A stretch of DNA of 64,000 nucleotides from Symsagittifera roscoffensis (GCF_963678635.1 NC_087068.1:23624697-23688696); one strand, 5' to 3'. Numbered from the stretch's first letter, positions 1 to 10,354 are shown. Program-made: numbers and translations. Notes: generated by a model not told the origin, from the sequence alone.

Positions 1-1462
1 TGGGTTCATGCTTCCCGATCCAAGTTATTGTTTCGGTTGGGTTTAGTTCTTCGGATGGTACGCAAATTGATTCAAAGTCAAAAATAGCGACATTTTTGAA
101 TAAGGTTTGTTCTTTTGTGTACTCAATATTGAACCCATCCAGTTTTTCAAATAACGTCTCTCGTAGAGTATAAACATTTTTGGGGTAAATGTTTTTGATT
201 CGATCTTTGCATCGTATGAGATGCTTGTTGAAGTGGTCTGCTTTGTGGAAAAATGTATCGCAAGTTGGGCATCGGAAGCATTTGAAGAAGTTGTCGATGT
301 TATTGACGTAAATAAAGTGGTTGTTGTATCGTAGAAGTTTCACTGTCTTCTCATATTTACCGATACTTCTCCGAGCTAATTCTCCCACGAAGTCTCCATC
401 TTCAATGTTGATATCGTAGATAAAGATGTTTTTCTCTACTACATCTTCAACTACTGGTAAATTATCCATCGAAACTCCACAAAACTGTTTCGGATCACAA
501 CCCGATTTCTCCAGAAAATCGTTGAAGATCTTGAAAATGGATGTTTCAAGACCAGTTGTTCCATGTAAATGAACTGCAAGCGCTCGAAACAAACACAAAT
601 TGTCATTGTATGGTTGTTTTGTGTCTTGATTCGAAATCAAACAATTAACATGGTTATTCCTCAGAAGTGGTTCGGGAATCACAGAATCTGGACATCCCAT
701 AGGTACGTTTTTCAGTAAGGCTGCAAAAATGGTCACATTAGTGATCAGCTTGAATCGCCATTTCGTATTTTGTCTCTCTTGTGTACAAATTTCAATGATA
801 TCTTGCTTATTGACCTTGTTCTCTATAGTTGTCAAGTCTGCTTTAGTACAAAGTAGTATAGATTTATCAAAGTGTGTGTTATTTTCATGAGCGTAGAAAT
901 AACGATATTCGCTTGTTTCTATATTACGTAACACAAATCCCAGGGCAATGTTGATTTTTGCTGCACAATCAAGTTTTTCAAAGACTTGATCCAGTTTTTC
1001 ATTAACTAGATTAGGATCTAGTTTTGAAAGTTGAAAATTGAATACTTTGTGGCGTCCATTTTCCATCTCAGTATCTGTCAAGAAGTGTTGACAGGCATTC
1101 AACTCATCTCGTAGCTGATCACTATCCTCCTCGTTTTCCAAGATTATATTCAAATCAGCGACAGAATCACTCGTTTTTCTAGCTTTCATTCCGTGATCCT
1201 TCTTGCAATGCTGTTGAAGTGAATAATAGCTTGCAAATTCTTTCTCACACGATACACACTTTGTTGACTTTGGATTTGACTTTACGTGCTTCTTGCTCGC
1301 ATGGAAATTCATTTCTTGCTGGTTGTAAGTACAATAATTACATTCCGGACAAGAAATAACTCCTCGCACACAACTCTTGCCATGTCGAGCAGCATCGGCC
1401 CTCCTATACTCTTTACCACAATCCTCGCATTTCACTTTCTCATTTCTATTCAGCGATGGCAT
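1..1462 (-). CDS. Maverick/Polinton-type protein-primed DNA polymerase B, N-terminal part (runs off left edge)
   Basis: An open frame of about 487 codons starts at ATG 1462 and continues past base 1. It begins with two C2H2/CxxC zinc-finger units (CEDCGKE, CPECNYC, CVSCEKE with downstream His). A domain with NLCLFRALAVHLHG follows, then a further finger (CPTCDTFF...H...C) and, near the window edge, IFDFESICV. That last segment matches exonuclease motif I (D-x-E) of family B polymerases. This order of finger, NLCLFRALA region, finger and DFE is what I know from PolB proteins of Maverick/Polinton transposons in invertebrates. The polymerase would replicate the element by protein priming. The palm motifs lie outside the window. 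The start is the first ATG and is shared with the related fragment at 7147 (both begin MPSLNRNE). Confidence 0.85.
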   Translation of the reverse strand, partial: MPSLNRNEKVKCEDCGKEYRRADAARHGKSCVRGVISCPECNYCTYNQQEMNFHASKKHVKSNPKSTKCVSCEKEFASYYSLQQHCKKDHGMKARKTSDSVADLNIILENEEDSDQLRDELNACQHFLTDTEMENGRHKVFNFQLSKLDPNLVNEKLDQVFEKLDCAAKINIALGFVLRNIETSEYRYFYAHENNTHFDKSILLCTKADLTTIENKVNKQDIIEICTQERQNTKWRFKLITNVTIFAALLKNVPMGCPDSVIPEPLLRNNHVNCLISNQDTKQPYNDNLCLFRALAVHLHGTTGLETSIFKIFNDFLEKSGCDPKQFCGVSMDNLPVVEDVVEKNIFIYDINIEDGDFVGELARRSIGKYEKTVKLLRYNNHFIYVNNIDNFFKCFRCPTCDTFFHKADHFNKHLIRCKDRIKNIYPKNVYTLRETLFEKLDGFNIEYTKEQTLFKNVAIFDFESICVPSEELNPTETITWIGKHEP

Positions 1463-1600
1463 CTAAAAATGGGAGAATTTTTAAGTCTCAATATAAAGGA
1501 ATTGGAACTTGGTACATATCGAAGTGGGAGATTTAAAATATCCCAAAAAAAATTATTAAACTTTTTATACTTCCTTTGAATTGTTAAAAATATTTGAAAT
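1463..1600 (-). promoter_or_regulatory. Putative promoter/leader of the polymerase gene
   Basis: The region upstream of the polymerase ATG contains TTTTAAATCTCCCA and a GGTACA/TGTACC-type word. The same words, in the same order, precede the related ATG at 7147 (about 7105-7135). Conservation of a non-coding leader ahead of two copies of the gene suggests a shared promoter or 5' UTR. No TATA or start site was tested. Confidence 0.35.
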
Positions 1601-1773
1601 TTATTTCAAGTAGTTATACAAAGTAAAGAGCGGTTGCTTTTAACGTAAAGAAAATCAAAACGAAATAAGTTTTATTTACGGTTCCTTGTGGAAAATCAAC
1701 CAATCAGAATCCAGCATTTTCTAAAAGTGAACTGTTTATTATTTTATAAAAAACCTTAATCATTATTTGAAAA

Positions 1774-2361
1774 ATGTCTTTCAAAAAACATTTGAGCTTC
1801 CTCGAGTTACTTTATAAGAAAAAACAAAAAATTCCAATTGATTTTCTTATTGATGAAATAGATGTTGACTCTCACTTTTTTCATAATTTTTTGGACGTCT
1901 TTATTGTACAAAATAGAGTTATCCGACTAAGTAAAGGTCTCTTCAGAGAAACTTACTCAATCAAAGAGTTTACTTTTGATTCACATATTGCGTATCAAAG
2001 TTTTAAACTTACGGCTGAATTACACCTCACAAGGAAAGAAATTTTGTTTATTCTCGAGAATTTGAAATTGATCAAAAAGTCGTACGATAATATATCAAAA
2101 ACTCTTTTTATCCCCTATCCAGAACCCAAATTTGTAAAAACACCTCAGCAAAGTTCTTTATTCCTTCATTTCTTTAAGGATTTTCAAAGTTCAAAATCCT
2201 GCTTGATTCGCTTTGGAATCAGATTTCCAGAAGTTTGCTTTGAAAAATTCGTCAACTTTGAGTTATCCTCCCAAATTTACATAAAAATTAAAGAACTTGA
2301 CTATCTACTCAAAAATCAGCAATTTTTAATTGATTACATACAAAAAATTCAATTAACTTGA
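1774..2361 (+). CDS. Uncharacterised 195-aa protein of the Maverick-like element
   Basis: A clean ORF from ATG to stop, preceded by a TATA-like TTTATAAAAAA about 30 bases upstream of the ATG. The product is rich in Phe, Lys, Ile and Leu, has only one Cys-poor stretch and no signal peptide or membrane segment. I do not recognise the family. It lies head to head with the polymerase gene (310-base gap). A 46-codon ORF follows after 17 bases, suggesting a small gene cluster of the transposon. Virion or packaging proteins are the usual partners of PolB in Polintons, but nothing in this sequence identifies it as one. Confidence 0.55.
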   Translation: MSFKKHLSFLELLYKKKQKIPIDFLIDEIDVDSHFFHNFLDVFIVQNRVIRLSKGLFRETYSIKEFTFDSHIAYQSFKLTAELHLTRKEILFILENLKLIKKSYDNISKTLFIPYPEPKFVKTPQQSSLFLHFFKDFQSSKSCLIRFGIRFPEVCFEKFVNFELSSQIYIKIKELDYLLKNQQFLIDYIQKIQLT

Positions 2362-2378
2362 AGAAAAAAGTTGCAGAG

Positions 2379-2519
2379 ATGTTACTTTTGTTAATTTTCT
2401 TTCTTTTGTTACTTATATCAGCAATATTTCTTATTTTTACTGCAAACAACTTTTGGTCATTTATTTTTGCAATTGCTTTTGTGTATATGTTTACTTATTT
2501 GGAAGATTTAAGTCCTTAA
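2379..2519 (+). CDS. 46-aa hydrophobic protein, two predicted membrane helices
   Basis: A short ORF, ATG 2379 to TAA 2519. It starts MLLLLIFFLLLLISAIFLIF and, after TANNFW, continues with a second hydrophobic stretch (SFIFAIAFVYMFTYL) before the tail EDLSP. It begins 17 bases after the stop of the 195-aa ORF on the same strand. Small membrane proteins are common in Polinton, adintovirus and adenovirus-like elements, so a membrane role in the element is plausible. No homolog is recognised and the AT-rich base composition alone can give hydrophobic codons. Confidence 0.4.
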   Translation: MLLLLIFFLLLLISAIFLIFTANNFWSFIFAIAFVYMFTYLEDLSP

Positions 2520-2924
2520 TCATTTCTCTGATTGAATACGACAACTAGAACAAAAATGAACATTTTTGTGACTGGAAACGACAATATCCAAAATGGAGCT
2601 TTGTTTCCGATTTGATACGACTTTAATCCAAGAACGCCATAAAAGGAAGCTGAAAACTGATTGGACACGACTACAATCCAAATAAGGAAAATCAATTCTG
2701 ATTGGTCAAACCCACACAGTCGAGTTGAAGGTACCCCTAACTCCTAATTAAAAATCATTTTATTTTCAACTTAACTACCGTCAACTACCTCCTCTCTCAA
2801 CTCTAAATACCTTAATTTCAACTTATCTTCCGTCAGCCACCCTTCTATCAGTTCTTTCTTGTTTTTACTCTTTAACTCAGTTTTTTTGCTCAAAATGATC
2901 TTCTCAGTGTAAAACAGCAACCTC

Positions 2925-3389
2925 ATGTACTCTGTAGAATTTTCGCCTGATCTAGTACAAATTCAAAAGCGAGAAACAGTCTCTGGAGTTTTTCTGGCAC
3001 GAATGGACATCCCAATCCAAGTCTGGCACATGGTGGAAGTGATGCGAAGGGATTTCAACGAACATCATATGATGCAAGTTCCCATCACAGAGAACCAACT
3101 TGGAACAATGCAAATGATGGGGGAAGTTTCTGATCATGTGGGAATGAACTATCCCGAGATTCCGGACTCAAGATTTGTGGCTCAACCAGTCGACGACTTC
3201 CTCTTTCCTTGGGAGGAGGAAGGATCAGTCGAAAACCCCATCAGAATAGATGAAGATGAGGGTTTCTCAGAAACAATGACGCCTCAAAACACTCCTCCAC
3301 AACAACCACCAGCAATGGAACCTCGTCCAGCTCTGCGTTCTATAGAGAACCTCCAGAACTCTTCTGCTGCTCGACAGATCTTTGATTAA
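2925..3389 (+). CDS. Uncharacterised 154-aa acidic protein of the Maverick-like element
   Basis: An ORF starting at ATG 2925 and ending at TAA 3389. An AATAAA-like signal (AAATAAAGG) lies about 10-20 bases after the stop. The N-terminal half contains a Met-rich segment (RMDIPIQVWHMVEVMRRDF). The C-terminal half is acidic and proline-rich (WEEEGSVENPIRIDEDEG, then TPQNTPPQQPPA) and looks disordered. Its base composition is more balanced than the flanks, as expected of real coding sequence. The family is not recognised. The preceding 530 bases contain three ACGACT/ATCCAA-type words and two CTGATTGG words, possibly promoter elements. Confidence 0.6.
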   Translation: MYSVEFSPDLVQIQKRETVSGVFLARMDIPIQVWHMVEVMRRDFNEHHMMQVPITENQLGTMQMMGEVSDHVGMNYPEIPDSRFVAQPVDDFLFPWEEEGSVENPIRIDEDEGFSETMTPQNTPPQQPPAMEPRPALRSIENLQNSSAARQIFD

Positions 3390-3609
3390 ATATTTTTGTA
3401 AATAAAGGTTGTTTGGTATTGACTTCGTTTTCTGTAATAAATTATTTTCTTCAATTTCATTTTAATTATGAGAATAGATGAGAGGTTCAAGGTAAACCAT
3501 TGAAAAACAATTAGAACTTAATTTAGAGCTCCGAACTAATTTTTGCACACATATTCGGAAAAACACTAAAAAAATTGTACACAAGTAAAAAGTTACCTAA
3601 TCGATATTG

Positions 3610-3935
3610 CACCTTGTATACACTTTTAGCACTTTGTAGAAAAAATTGAAACACTTTTCGCATTTTATCGAAATAAAGTAAAACACTTTTCGCATTTTGT
3701 CGAAAAAAGTAAAACACTTTTCGCATTTTGTCGAAAAAAAGTGAAACACTTTTCGCATCTTGTCAAAAAAATTGAAACACTTTTCGCATTTTATCAAAAA
3801 AGGTGAAACACTTTTCGCAGCTTGTCAAAAAAATTGAAACACTTTTCGCATTTTGTCGAAAAAAGTGAAACATTTTTTGCATCTAGTTGAAAAAGGTGAA
3901 ACACTTTTCGCAGCTTGTCAAACAAATCTTTCTTA
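3610..3935. repeat. 31-32 bp tandem repeat, about nine units
   Basis: The core ACACTTTTCGCATTTTGTC recurs near 3652, 3684, 3716, 3747, 3778, 3810, 3841 and 3903. The period is 31 or 32, not a multiple of three. The three overlapping minus-strand ORFs here, all reading Lys/Cys/Phe-rich peptides, are therefore a by-product of the repeat and not genes. It sits in the gap between the 154-aa ORF and the broken minus-strand gene. Confidence 0.85.
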
Positions 3936-4038
3936 CTTGTTTGAAAAACTTTTTGCAATTTTTTTTTGACATCGGTGAGCTTTTTTTTTGGTAATTTTTG
4001 GTAATTTCGTAAACATATGAGAGAAAAAAGATGGATTA

Positions 4039-4627
4039 TCAAATGTTTTTTATTGAAAAATTGACATGATCACTATTTACAAATCCATAACCATCAATAA
4101 AACAGTCAATTATTTTTAACAAATCAGGTTCATATTTTGAGTTTTGTACTTTACGAACTCTTTCTAGAAAAGCTGAACCAATAGTTTGTGTGGAAGCTAG
4201 TTTCTGGTTAGAACATAAATAGTGACGTTTGTAACAGTCTTTTCTTTGCAACACTTGGCATTTTTTCTGCTCCTTTCCATTTCAAATTGTGATGAACAGC
4301 GCGGTCAAGTTGATTGAAAACTTCGCCAATTGATGAAATGACATTCGAATAAAATCTGTATTTGTACAGAGTGTAAAGACAATCGATAATTTGGTATGTG
4401 AAATGAAAATTACCCAATCGTTGTAAAATTTAATCGAAAGATGAACCAATCAGAAGTATGTGGAACTTACAATTTTCCAAAGAACAGTAAGAATTGTGGG
4501 TAGAGACACAAAAATAATTGGGTACTATATATTTTTCGTACAAATCACTGGAAACGGAATTAAATAGCGATTTTTGACAATAATCTGAATAAAAGCTGGG
4601 AAGAGCTTGACACATAGCTGCAGCCAT
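4039..4627 (-). pseudogene. Broken minus-strand gene of unknown family, about 200 codons
   Basis: Three consecutive minus-strand frames run end to end: ATG 4627 to stop near 4430, a second frame to 4208, and a third to stop 4039. The last two overlap by about 47 bases. Compositions are similar and the frames follow one another without gaps, which suggests one gene with two frame breaks or an unrecognised short intron. The middle part reads LDRAVHHNLKWKGAEKMPS and the last part KYEPDLLKIIDCFIDGYG. I do not recognise the protein. An ACCAATCAGA word lies inside the first frame near 4443. Confidence 0.35.
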
Positions 4628-4846
4628 CTGGAACAATGATTTTTGCTGAGAATTGTGGATTTATATAGGAACACTAGCACCTACACAATTCCATATTTGG
4701 AAATTTCACTTGAAAATTTCAATCATAGTTCTATTTCCTTTTATGGTTAAGTGAATGACTCATATTGTTTACTTCTAATTTCATTTAATCTCAAAATCAT
4801 TTCTCTCACTTCTCTTCATCTGATCAGTTTGTTCTCCTATTGAAAA

Positions 4847-5386
4847 ATGTACTCAAGAAAAGACACAAGTCCCAATTACATTGAATTCTCAAAAAATCAA
4901 ACAAGAATTGGGAGATTTGCTTGGTCCCAAAAATCCTACAAAGGGAAAATTTATTTTGAACCCTGCTTTCAACTATTCAAGAAAAATGAGTTGGGACAAC
5001 TCGAAAAAAGACAGCAATTCTATCTTGGTGAAAAAGAAGGAGAAGCAATATCCGCAATACGGAATACTGTTATTCACGATGCTGAAAATCTTGGACTCGT
5101 ACCTATATATGAAGCCAAATCTGGCAGAGAATCAACTATGGATCAGGAGCTCGACATCTGTAATAGAGTATATGAAATAGCAACGTACAACATGAGGAGG
5201 GTGTGTGTCACAATCAAGAAGTACAACGTGAGCAAGTTACCCGACATTCAGATTCGACTCTTCACTGCAAAGGAAAATGAAGACTTGAAGCAAGTTGCAT
5301 ATGTCAACTATACTTTGAATGAATTCAAAGAACTGTCCCAAATATTGAGAGACTTTATTTTTGTTGATAATTGTAAACCTCAGTAA
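4847..5386 (+). CDS. 179-aa protein of the Maverick-like element, possible PC4-like ssDNA-binding fold
   Basis: A clean ORF from ATG 4847 to TAA 5386. The C-terminal third reads VCVTIKKYN, then DIQIRLF, then YVNYTLNEFKELSQIL. That pattern (beta strand, strand, then T-x-x-E-F helix) resembles the single-stranded-DNA-binding PC4/Sub1 fold. An N-terminal segment with GRFAWSQKSYKGKIYFEP may be a second, weaker copy. If correct, it would bind single-stranded DNA during replication of the element; this is inference from pattern only. It lacks cysteine clusters and membrane segments. It is the only intact gene between 4.0 and 6.5 kb. Confidence 0.55.
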   Translation: MYSRKDTSPNYIEFSKNQTRIGRFAWSQKSYKGKIYFEPCFQLFKKNELGQLEKRQQFYLGEKEGEAISAIRNTVIHDAENLGLVPIYEAKSGRESTMDQELDICNRVYEIATYNMRRVCVTIKKYNVSKLPDIQIRLFTAKENEDLKQVAYVNYTLNEFKELSQILRDFIFVDNCKPQ

Positions 5387-5890
5387 AGCTTTGTGATGTT
5401 TTGCATGTTTGGTAATTGAGATATTATTGGTTCAAAACTATTTTTTCTCACTAAAGTGTATATTTAGAGCTATAATATCTGAGGAAAAGTCAGACAAAAC
5501 ATACAATTTAATCGAAATTGACATAACACTAACCAATTATGAAATGATTTTCCAGTATTTGTTTATGAAATTACAGATAAATTTATTTAATAACTGTTTT
5601 CATCAAAATTTAGCTAAATTTTGCCTCAATTTAAGAAAATTACAAACAAGAATGTATATTTAGTTGAAAACATTATCATTATTTTTTTAAAGATTTTTTG
5701 AATTTCATTGGTTGTTTTCAATTTTTTTCTGCCTTAATTTGAGGTTTTTATTGGCTACATGAATTTCCTTGAAGCTAATTAGACTCTAAATAATTAAAAA
5801 ATATTTACGGTGACTGTTACTACAAAATACTTTAAAAATGATAAAACAATTCGAGTTTTTTAAGTTTCTTCATATATTTCAGTAAGAAAA

Positions 5891-6525
5891 ATGTTTCCAT
5901 CAAAAGCGTTTTCAATGTCTGAATTGAACATTTATCAGATTTTAAAATTGAACTACTACAAAAAAATTACAAGAGTGGTGGACAGATGAAGTTGATGGAG
6001 ATTGTATTAGTTTTAATTTGTATAGAAACACAGAAAGTTCAATAGCTTTGTTAAAAAGATGGAGAGGAGATTACAAAAAAGAAGAGTACTGTCAGATTTA
6101 TCAACAATGTTTTTATTTAGAAGAGGTAACTCAGATTGGGTGGTCGATCAGTAAAAAACAAAACAATGGAAGAGCCTATGAAACAGAAATTGGAGATAAG
6201 GAACATCAATTCGATTACTGTTTTGAATTTGATACAAATACAAAATCCAGATTTGTCAGAATATCTTTTGATCGTTTATCCAAATTTAATAGACTTCCGG
6301 TTGTTTATACTACAATATACCAAAAAGAAAACGATAAAAAACGTATATTTTGGTAATTTCTTTTTTCACTGGTTAGAAATAGAACAAATCGAAAAAATTT
6401 TGATCGAAATTTCAAAATTTGAATTGAATATCGAAAAAAAACAATATAAACTAGACAAGAAATCTCATTTATCCCCACTAGAGTATCAAACTTCAAATCT
6501 TAGTTATGTTGGAAAAATTCAATAA
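5891..6525 (+). pseudogene. Frameshifted ORF, about 200 codons, Maverick-like element
   Basis: An ATG at 5891 opens a frame that ends near 5990. The reading continues in a second frame from the run of seven A's near 5965 to about 6356, and in a third frame to stop 6525. The second frame holds most of the protein (WWTDEVDGDCISFNLYRN at its start, RFVRISFDRLSKF near its end). The third carries LEIEQIEKILIEI. Both changes of frame lie at or beside homopolymer runs. The last 50 or so residues weakly resemble the C-terminal part of the 179-aa protein at 4847, so the two may be old duplicates. Function unknown. Confidence 0.45.
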
Positions 6526-6645
6526 AATTTATTGATTAAGAAGTTTCATAAACATAGTCTGGTTCTGATCTACAAAGTTTTTTAAAATCTGTGATTACTT
6601 CATTCTGATTGGTTATTAATACAAATAATGTCTGTGAAAGTATCC

Positions 6646-6999
6646 TCAAAATCTACAAATTTTAAAGAAATTGTTGAAAAATTCATGAGAAGAAGAGCTC
6701 AACTCTGATTGGTTGACATTAAATTTCTTGAAAGTTTCATGACTTTTGAAGCTCAATTCTGATAGTTTGACATTGAATTTGTTGAAAATTACATGGTTTT
6801 TGAAGCTCAATTCTGATTGGTGGACATTGAATTTGTCGAAAATCACATGACTATTGAAGCTCAATTCTGATTGGTTGATATCAGAAAAGATAAAAGTTTC
6901 CTTGTAATTAATGCTCGATTCTGATTGGTTGATAATTTTAAAAATTCCATGGTTAGAATGAATGATTTTTATTTCAGCTAGGCTAAAAAGCATATCCAT
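6646..6999 (-). CDS. Minus-strand ORF built of five 18-residue repeats
   Basis: The frame is open from ATG 6999 to stop 6646 (about 117 codons). Its core is five copies of an 18-residue unit (pattern NQSELSFxxHxxFxKFNV), encoded by DNA units spaced exactly 54 bases apart (6698, 6752, 6806, 6860, 6914). Exact spacing in multiples of three with substitutions but no indels is compatible with translation. A young tandem duplication would look similar. Each unit contains ACCAATCAGA on the minus strand, a CCAAT-box word also found singly elsewhere in the first 7 kb. The stretch may therefore be regulatory instead of coding. Confidence 0.35.
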   Translation of the reverse strand: MDMLFSLAEIKIIHSNHGIFKIINQSESSINYKETFIFSDINQSELSFNSHVIFDKFNVHQSELSFKNHVIFNKFNVKLSELSFKSHETFKKFNVNQSELSSSSHEFFNNFFKICRF

Positions 7000-7146
7000 T
7001 CTGATTTTCTTTCTCGTTAAAAACAATTGGTTAATAAGTTTGCTGTTTTTATTTACTTTTATTCATTTTTTGAGGCTATTCAACTCACCTTATCTAAAAA
7101 TTTGGTACATTTTAAATCTCCCATTTAATTTTTCATGACTATTGAG

Positions 7147-7627
7147 ATGCCTTCACTCAATAGAAACGAAAGAGTTGCATGTCTTGAATGTGGCAGGGAA
7201 AACACTCACAAAGATGCATCAAGACATCGTAGAACATGTGGTGTTTTGAAGTGTTCTAACTGTAATTTTTATACTTATAGCAGCGAGGAACTCGCTAATC
7301 ATTTCAAGAAGAAGCATTCTCAGCATAATATTAAATTATGTGCTCAGCAGACTCCAAACACACTTCAGAAGAAGGTAAAATTTTTAAGTTTTTTTTTTGA
7401 AAAACTTAGAAATTACTATGATTATTAGTTTTTACTGAATCTGAAAAGTCTCAGCAATTGTAACAAATCTAGTCAGTAATTATACAGTGTTTTCATTACA
7501 TTACCTGAACTGTCATTTATTTTTTTATTCAAAGGTTTTGATTAATGTTAAAGACAGCAAAAATCGAGTTCAAATCGTCGTGAAGCTTTCCATGGAACTC
7601 GATCCGAAAACATTTAATCAACAGTAA
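7147..7627 (+). CDS. Truncated paralog of the polymerase N-terminus, possibly two exons
   Basis: It starts at ATG 7147 with the same eight residues as the polymerase at 1462 (MPSLNRNE), followed by matching CxxC/H zinc-finger units (CLECGRENTHKD, CSNCNFYTY, H...H). After LQKK there is GTAAAA (7375), then an AT-rich stretch and a possible 3' splice site before 7535. A phase-0 frame there runs about 31 codons to TAA at 7627 and contains LDPKTFNQQ, reminiscent of LDPNLVNEK in the polymerase. So it is either a spliced small zinc-finger protein or a decayed polymerase fragment in inverted orientation. The shared leader supports recent common origin. Confidence 0.5.
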
Positions 7628-10070
7628 AAACTCCCTTGGTTGCAAGCTTGCGGAGATTTTGTTGTGATAGATTTGTAGTAAAGTGCATAACATATGCTAA
7701 TGAGTATTTAAGTATTCGCCTAAAAATTGTAAAACTTGGATATTTGGAAAACATCAACTAATTGAAAGGTTTTTTGTAGTTACTATTTTAAAGTTTTCCT
7801 TGTTTAGTGCTTATAAAAGTGTTCATAGAGCAGAGCTTTTTAAGCAGATAATGTGGTTTGACTTATTATGAATTATGTTTTTCTTTTGATTTTTTGATGA
7901 TTTCAGAAAAGAAATTGATAAATGACCTAGAAAAAATGTATATTTTGCTAAAGTTTGAAAGTTTCAAGATAATGATATACATTATTCCAACTAAAAATTT
8001 AGTCTAAAATAGAAATTCAGATTTAAAACAGCATTATACAGTTATGAGGTTGAGAAAATCCTTTAAAGCTTTTTAGTAAAGGATTTATGGTATTAATTCA
8101 GCTTCGGATTATTGAACGTTCGTTGAAACGATACATTTTTCCATCTAAAATTCAATTTTCAAGTAAAAATTTGCTCAAAATGGATTCATTTGGTAGATAG
8201 TAGATGAAGCAGAAACTAAGAAAATGCTAAAATGAGATTACTAAAATTTAGCTTATAAAGTCTATCTTGAGAAAAAATCCGACATAAAAACTCTCAAAGT
8301 CTTATATTTATGCGTAATTCATTAGAAAAAATTGTTATCATTTGAAATATTAGGTACTTTATATGAAAGATCAAATGTTTTGAGGATAATTTTTGAGAAG
8401 CAAACCCAATTCGACATCTTTTGGAAGAAGATACATAAAGCATAAATCGAAAACTTGCTTTCAAGATCTACTTTTCCTTGCTACATACATACACAATACT
8501 ACATAGAATATACAACACTATATACAATACATTACTACATTTCTACTACATAGAGTTTTTTTCTTAATAAAAATCGGAAAATTACACAATTGTTCCAGTT
8601 TGCACCTTGATTTGCTTTGCTAAATCAATTTTTTGAGACTCGCTCTTTCAGAAGTTTTTATATTGTAGATGTTAGGAACTAGGTTCTCTTGCGTATTTCC
8701 GGAGATTTTCAGATTATAACTAATAGAGCTGCTCCTAATTTGTTCTTAGATCGTAAAAATACACCTTTATATTCTCATTTTGTACATATATTTTTGAATG
8801 CTTTAACTAGCACCAATTCTTTCTCACTTGGATATTTTTGAGAAAATTTCCGTCATAAATTAAGAAAAAAAGCGAGTAAAAAAAGTGATAGTTATTGATC
8901 CCAAAATGTGTATTTTTGCTTAAATAGTTTACGATAGCAACTGAACAGGGGAACCTTGAGGAAGATATTAACATTTTTTATTGTAATAATCATACGGTAT
9001 CAGTTCTAATTTCATCTCTGCCAGCAAATTGTTCGTTCAATTGATACTATTTTCCTCTTTTGACTAAATTTTCTATTAAAGTGAGTTCAATAGTGAAAAC
9101 ATGTATTAAACAGAAAGCAAGAATAACTTTAAAACATGGAAAAACTCGACGGAAAATCTTGAAAGTTATGTTGCAGAAGCAACAGAGATAATCATCAGTT
9201 ATGAAGAAGTTTTTGTTGAATTTGAGCCAATATCGAATAGATTTTTAAGAAACATTTATCCCATTTTAAACAATTTTAGCAATAAACTGTTCATTTTTTA
9301 TGAATAATCTGAAATTTCTAATTTTCAACATAAAAAATTTCTCACAAGTTGTAATTTTTGTACAAATTTGGGTAATTCAATGAGAAAAAAATGAGGAGTT
9401 GAATCCTGGAGTTTGATTTAAAATTTCATAGAATATTGCCCTTAATGTTCATTTGAATTGAGATTCCTAAAAATAATCCCTGAACTGGACAAAAACAAAC
9501 AGTTAAAAACCAAATTAAAAGGTTCGAAATGGAAAATTTCATGTAAATTTGATTAATTTTCATTTTACCTTCAAAAATTACGACTAATTTCACTGTTTTC
9601 CGGAAGTTTCAATATTGATTCTGCTACTATGAACCTTCTTTTCAGTGTTTAGAGCATTGTATAACCAAGTATTTAGCTCAAATTAAGGTAAACTTCTTTG
9701 TATTTCAATATTTTGAGAAAAAATTGTGGAAAAAGTCTTTTTTTTATTCAAAATTTTGTATCATTGTCTCAACATAATGCCAATTTAATTACAGTCTAAG
9801 CTTATTTTTAAAATCAATACGTAAAAGTATGTTTAAAAGTAGATCAAAAACAACAAAACATTAACCAAAATTATGAGATTTCTGCAATTTTTTCCAAAAA
9901 TTTGCAGTTTGTTCCAAATACTTGAAATTTTTGCAATTTTTTCCAAATACTTGAAATTTTTGCAATTTTTTCTCAAAAAATTTGAATTTTTTCAAAGTTT
10001 CTGCAGGTTTCAGCATTGTTTCAATTAGATAGAAAGTAATATTATTGTTTCATTTAGATAGAAAGTAGGA
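7628..10070. other. AT-rich stretch, no gene seen
   Basis: Both strands are closed by frequent stops and I see no splice-bounded coding segment. It contains an ACTACAT-type microsatellite near 8490-8545. Near 9900-9975 there are three units of about 29 bases around ACTTGAAATTTTTGCAATTT, and near 10015-10070 a 26-base direct duplication (ATTTAGATAGAAAGTA). Confidence 0.6.
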
Positions 10071-10354
10071 TTATCTTATAAATTTGGTCAAATAATAGCT
10101 AATCTTATCGTGTTTTGAATTTTTTCGAAAAAATTTTAATTTGATAAAAATTCCAAGTTTTTGCACAAAAACTCTTACCATTGACTTACCATGCACCAAA
10201 AAAATTATATACAAAGACTCAATTCTACACGTAATTAACAATTAATTGTTCCCAATTAGATAACGCGCGCCAAAAATTTTGCGAAAAAAATAAACAAAAA
10301 CCAAAACATTTTCGTTTTTCTTTCTCTTACCATCACACTGAAACCTTACCATCG

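Noticed and set aside
3523-4042. Three overlapping minus-strand ORFs with Lys-Cys-Phe repeats, resembling a cysteine-rich protein
   Set aside because: They arise from a 31-32 bp tandem repeat whose period is not a multiple of three; the same peptide appears in all frames.
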